Shown here: positions 32,398 through 34,056 of the stretch, piece after piece | Numbering within the stretch: position 1 is the first letter of the stretch | Layout: each line of letters opens with the position of its first letter | DNA from: Dehalococcoidales bacterium | GTDB taxonomy: Bacteria; Chloroflexota; Dehalococcoidia; Dehalococcoidales; UBA3254 | Assembly (NCBI GenBank): GCA_016926695.1 | Contig: JAFGOB010000097.1 | Span: 1-34,056 of the forward strand | Reading direction: 5' to 3' | Length of the DNA: 34,056 bases | Notes under the pieces: generated by a model | Seen by the model: the letters and a program-made list of their open reading frames with translations, nothing else | Told to the model about the DNA's origin: nothing | Database searches by the model: none | Made by a program: the position numbers and the translations under genes

Positions 32398-33788
32398 TCC
32401 ATGGTCTTCAGTTCAGGCTGATCCTCTCATTTGTGCTGGTAATAGTGATAACTATTTGCGCTGTTTTTACTTTTGTTGCCTGGACTACATTGAATCAGAT
32501 ACGTCAGTACGAGCAGCGCGTTATCGATCTGCGAACTGAGAGGGCCAAGACAGTCTTAACCCGCTATTATCTGGTAAACAGAGGCTGGAACGGAATACAA
32601 CCCCTGATTGAGCAGCTTGGCACGATGGAAGAGGAACGGCTTATCCTGGTGGGCACTGATGGTGTTGTGGTCGCTGATTCAAAGGAAGAAGTCGTGGGCA
32701 ACAGCTATCAGCCTTCCACCGACGGTATCGCCCTGTATGTATCCGTAAACAGGTTTTATTTCGACCGAAATGTGCCTTATCAGGGAAGCATGTCGGCCAT
32801 CGAAACGGCTAACCTCTGCGGAACTCTCTATATATTCCCGGACAATACTCCCAATACAGTGGCGATATTACTGTCAAGCAGCATCAACCGCTATCTTCTA
32901 TGGAGCGGGATACTGGCTATTGCCGTCGCCGTCGTCCTGGCCTTTTTGCTCTCAAGGCGGGTTTTACAGCCCATCAGGGCTCTGACCGTTACGGCCAGGA
33001 AGCTTGGCCGCGGGGATTTTTCACAGAGGGTGCAGGTCAGGGACCGGGGTGAGGTGGGTGAACTGTCCAGGACATTCAACTCCATGGCCGACGACATCGA
33101 GAGAACGGAGAAACTGCGCCGCAACATGGTGGCTGAGGTAGCCCATGAGATCAGGACGCCTTTGTCCAATGTGGCCGGCTATCTTGAGGCTATACAGGAC
33201 GGGCTGGTCAAGGCGGATTCCGCCACCATCGCTTCGTTAAGTGAAGAGGTTGACCTGTTATCCAGGCTGGTAAACGATCTTCAGGTACTGACCCTGGCCG
33301 ATTCCGGAGAGCTTAACCTGATGCGCCAGGGAGAAGACATCGCCCAGTTGATTGAACAATCTGTTACCGCCCTGCAAATACAGGCCTCTGAAAAAGGGCT
33401 CGGCCTGTCCGCCTCCCTAACGCCGGGACTTCCTCCTGTTAATATCGATTACCAACGTATCAGCCAGGTGCTGCATAACCTCCTGGCCAATGCTATTGCC
33501 CATACCCCCTCCGGTGGGGAAATAACGGTCTCAGCGGAAAACAAAGGACAGTGGGTTGAGGTCAGTGTGTCCGACACCGGAGAAGGCATCCCTGCTGAAG
33601 ATGTTCCCAACATCTTCGAGCGTTTTTACCGGGTGGACAAGTCCCGTTCCCGGGCAGGTGGAGGAAGCGGACTGGGTCTGACCATCGCCAAACGCATTGT
33701 TGAAGCACATGGAGGGACCATCACTGTACGCAGTGAGGTGGGCAGGGGCAGCACCTTCTCCTTCACTATACCGGTCGAAGAACAATAA
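32394..33788 (+). CDS. Sensor histidine kinase (PhoR/BaeS-like)
   Basis: 464-residue membrane kinase. Transmembrane helix 1 spans about 8-32, an extracytoplasmic sensor domain about 35-165, and helix 2 about 168-187. A HAMP domain (about 190-240) is followed by HisKA, with the phosphorylated H251 in [14 protein letters not shown]. The HATPase region has [11 protein letters not shown] (N box), SDTGEGIP (G1), [11 protein letters not shown] (F box) and [12 protein letters not shown] (G2), so the ATPase core is intact. The start is GTG at 32394, coupled by a 4-base overlap with the response regulator and preceded by GGAGGAAA. Ligand unknown; by context a PhoR-like role is possible. Confidence 0.95.
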   Translation: MIHGLQFRLILSFVLVIVITICAVFTFVAWTTLNQIRQYEQRVIDLRTERAKTVLTRYYLVNRGWNGIQPLIEQLGTMEEERLILVGTDGVVVADSKEEVVGNSYQPSTDGIALYVSVNRFYFDRNVPYQGSMSAIETANLCGTLYIFPDNTPNTVAILLSSSINRYLLWSGILAIAVAVVLAFLLSRRVLQPIRALTVTARKLGRGDFSQRVQVRDRGEVGELSRTFNSMADDIERTEKLRRNMVAEVAHEIRTPLSNVAGYLEAIQDGLVKADSATIASLSEEVDLLSRLVNDLQVLTLADSGELNLMRQGEDIAQLIEQSVTALQIQASEKGLGLSASLTPGLPPVNIDYQRISQVLHNLLANAIAHTPSGGEITVSAENKGQWVEVSVSDTGEGIPAEDVPNIFERFYRVDKSRSRAGGGSGLGLTIAKRIVEAHGGTITVRSEVGRGSTFSFTIPVEEQ

Positions 33789-33814
33789 CGCCGCTCTCTG
33801 CGCGATATTCCTCT

Positions 33815-33953
33815 TCAGTCTCCTGAGTCAGGACCAGGCACGATGGTATCAGCGCTGATGAAGCGGCCTATATCGGCATCGTAGTACCTCGCCGTTGTAC
33901 CAACGGGCCCCGTAGTAGTAGAGGCCGTGGGAGTCCTGGCGCTGGCCGGTGAA
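33815..33953 (-). pseudogene. RHS repeat-associated core fragment with frameshift
   Basis: Read on the minus strand, the first 63 bases (33891-33953) encode FTGQRQDS and GLYYYGARWYNG, the RHS/YD core signature. After one extra base (33890) the frame continues as RYYDADIGRFISADTIVPG and then stops at 33815-33817. Canonical RHS cores read YYYGARxYDPxxGRFISADTIVP, so the homology is strong but the gene is broken and truncated. Heptads (GTTATGA, GTTATGA, GTTTTGA) at 33959-33979 interrupt the upstream side. Probably debris from an RHS toxin-type gene. Confidence 0.7.
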
Positions 33954-34056
33954 TAATAGTTATGAGTTATGAGTTTTGAGCCAGGTGATAAGGGTGTAGC
34001 GGCACGTCATCGACATACATGGAGGTGGGGTAAAGAATCACAGAAACAGGCAGGGA

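Overview
The window looks like chromosomal DNA of a strictly anaerobic, mid-GC bacterium. The gene content fits an uncultured Chloroflexota, probably a Dehalococcoidia-like lineage. It has a tungsten-type aldehyde:ferredoxin oxidoreductase, a ferredoxin-fused aldo/keto reductase, several soluble Fe-S and FAD oxidoreductases and many small cupins. Dispersed hairpin and short tandem repeats fill the gaps. The lineage is an inference: there is no rRNA, and no tRNA, CRISPR array, intact insertion sequence or phage was recognised.

Layout. (1) 1-7.5 kb is mainly housekeeping: polX, an unknown protein, glyA (convergent, with a 4-bp overlap), a rhomboid protease, a possible pckA remnant, a DUF5343-like protein, and an efp-epmA pair for elongation factor P and its lysylation. 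(2) 7.5-13.9 kb on the minus strand is one apparent operon: AKR-ferredoxin fusion, TIGR04076-like protein, a possible 45-codon ORF, SDR, AOR and an FAD_binding_2 flavoprotein. It looks like a catabolic or redox module of unknown substrate. (3) 14-18.4 kb holds a bicupin, an NDP-forming acyl-CoA synthetase alpha-type protein and a second SDR lacking the catalytic lysine. (4) 18.5-21.3 kb has a NatAB-like ABC exporter and a divergent flavodoxin. (5) 21.5-24.9 kb has a second bicupin plus a single cupin, a tyrosine phosphatase and an IclR regulator. (6) 25.2-28.4 kb has a lipoprotein with a clan CD/CHAT-like His/Cys arrangement coupled to a SnoaL-like gene, a lipoprotein cyclophilin and a four-motif DnaJ-type zinc protein. 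(7) 28.4-29.2 kb is repeat-rich non-coding DNA with G-quadruplex motifs. (8) 29.2-33.8 kb has a multi-cluster Fe-S protein, an LhgO-like FAD oxidase and a PhoP/PhoR-type two-component system. A frameshifted RHS fragment lies at the right edge.

How the parts may work together. The AOR, FAD, SDR and AKR-ferredoxin proteins could pass electrons between organic substrates and ferredoxin. The acyl-CoA synthetase, cupins and IclR regulator suggest carbon catabolism nearby. The two-component system has TTAATA-N5-TTAATA in front of its own promoter. A perfect TTAACA-N5-TTAACA box precedes the unknown gene at 2142, which suggests a shared Pho-like regulon. Two unexpected points are degenerate catalytic residues in the AKR and one SDR, and a CHAT/caspase-like lipoprotein.
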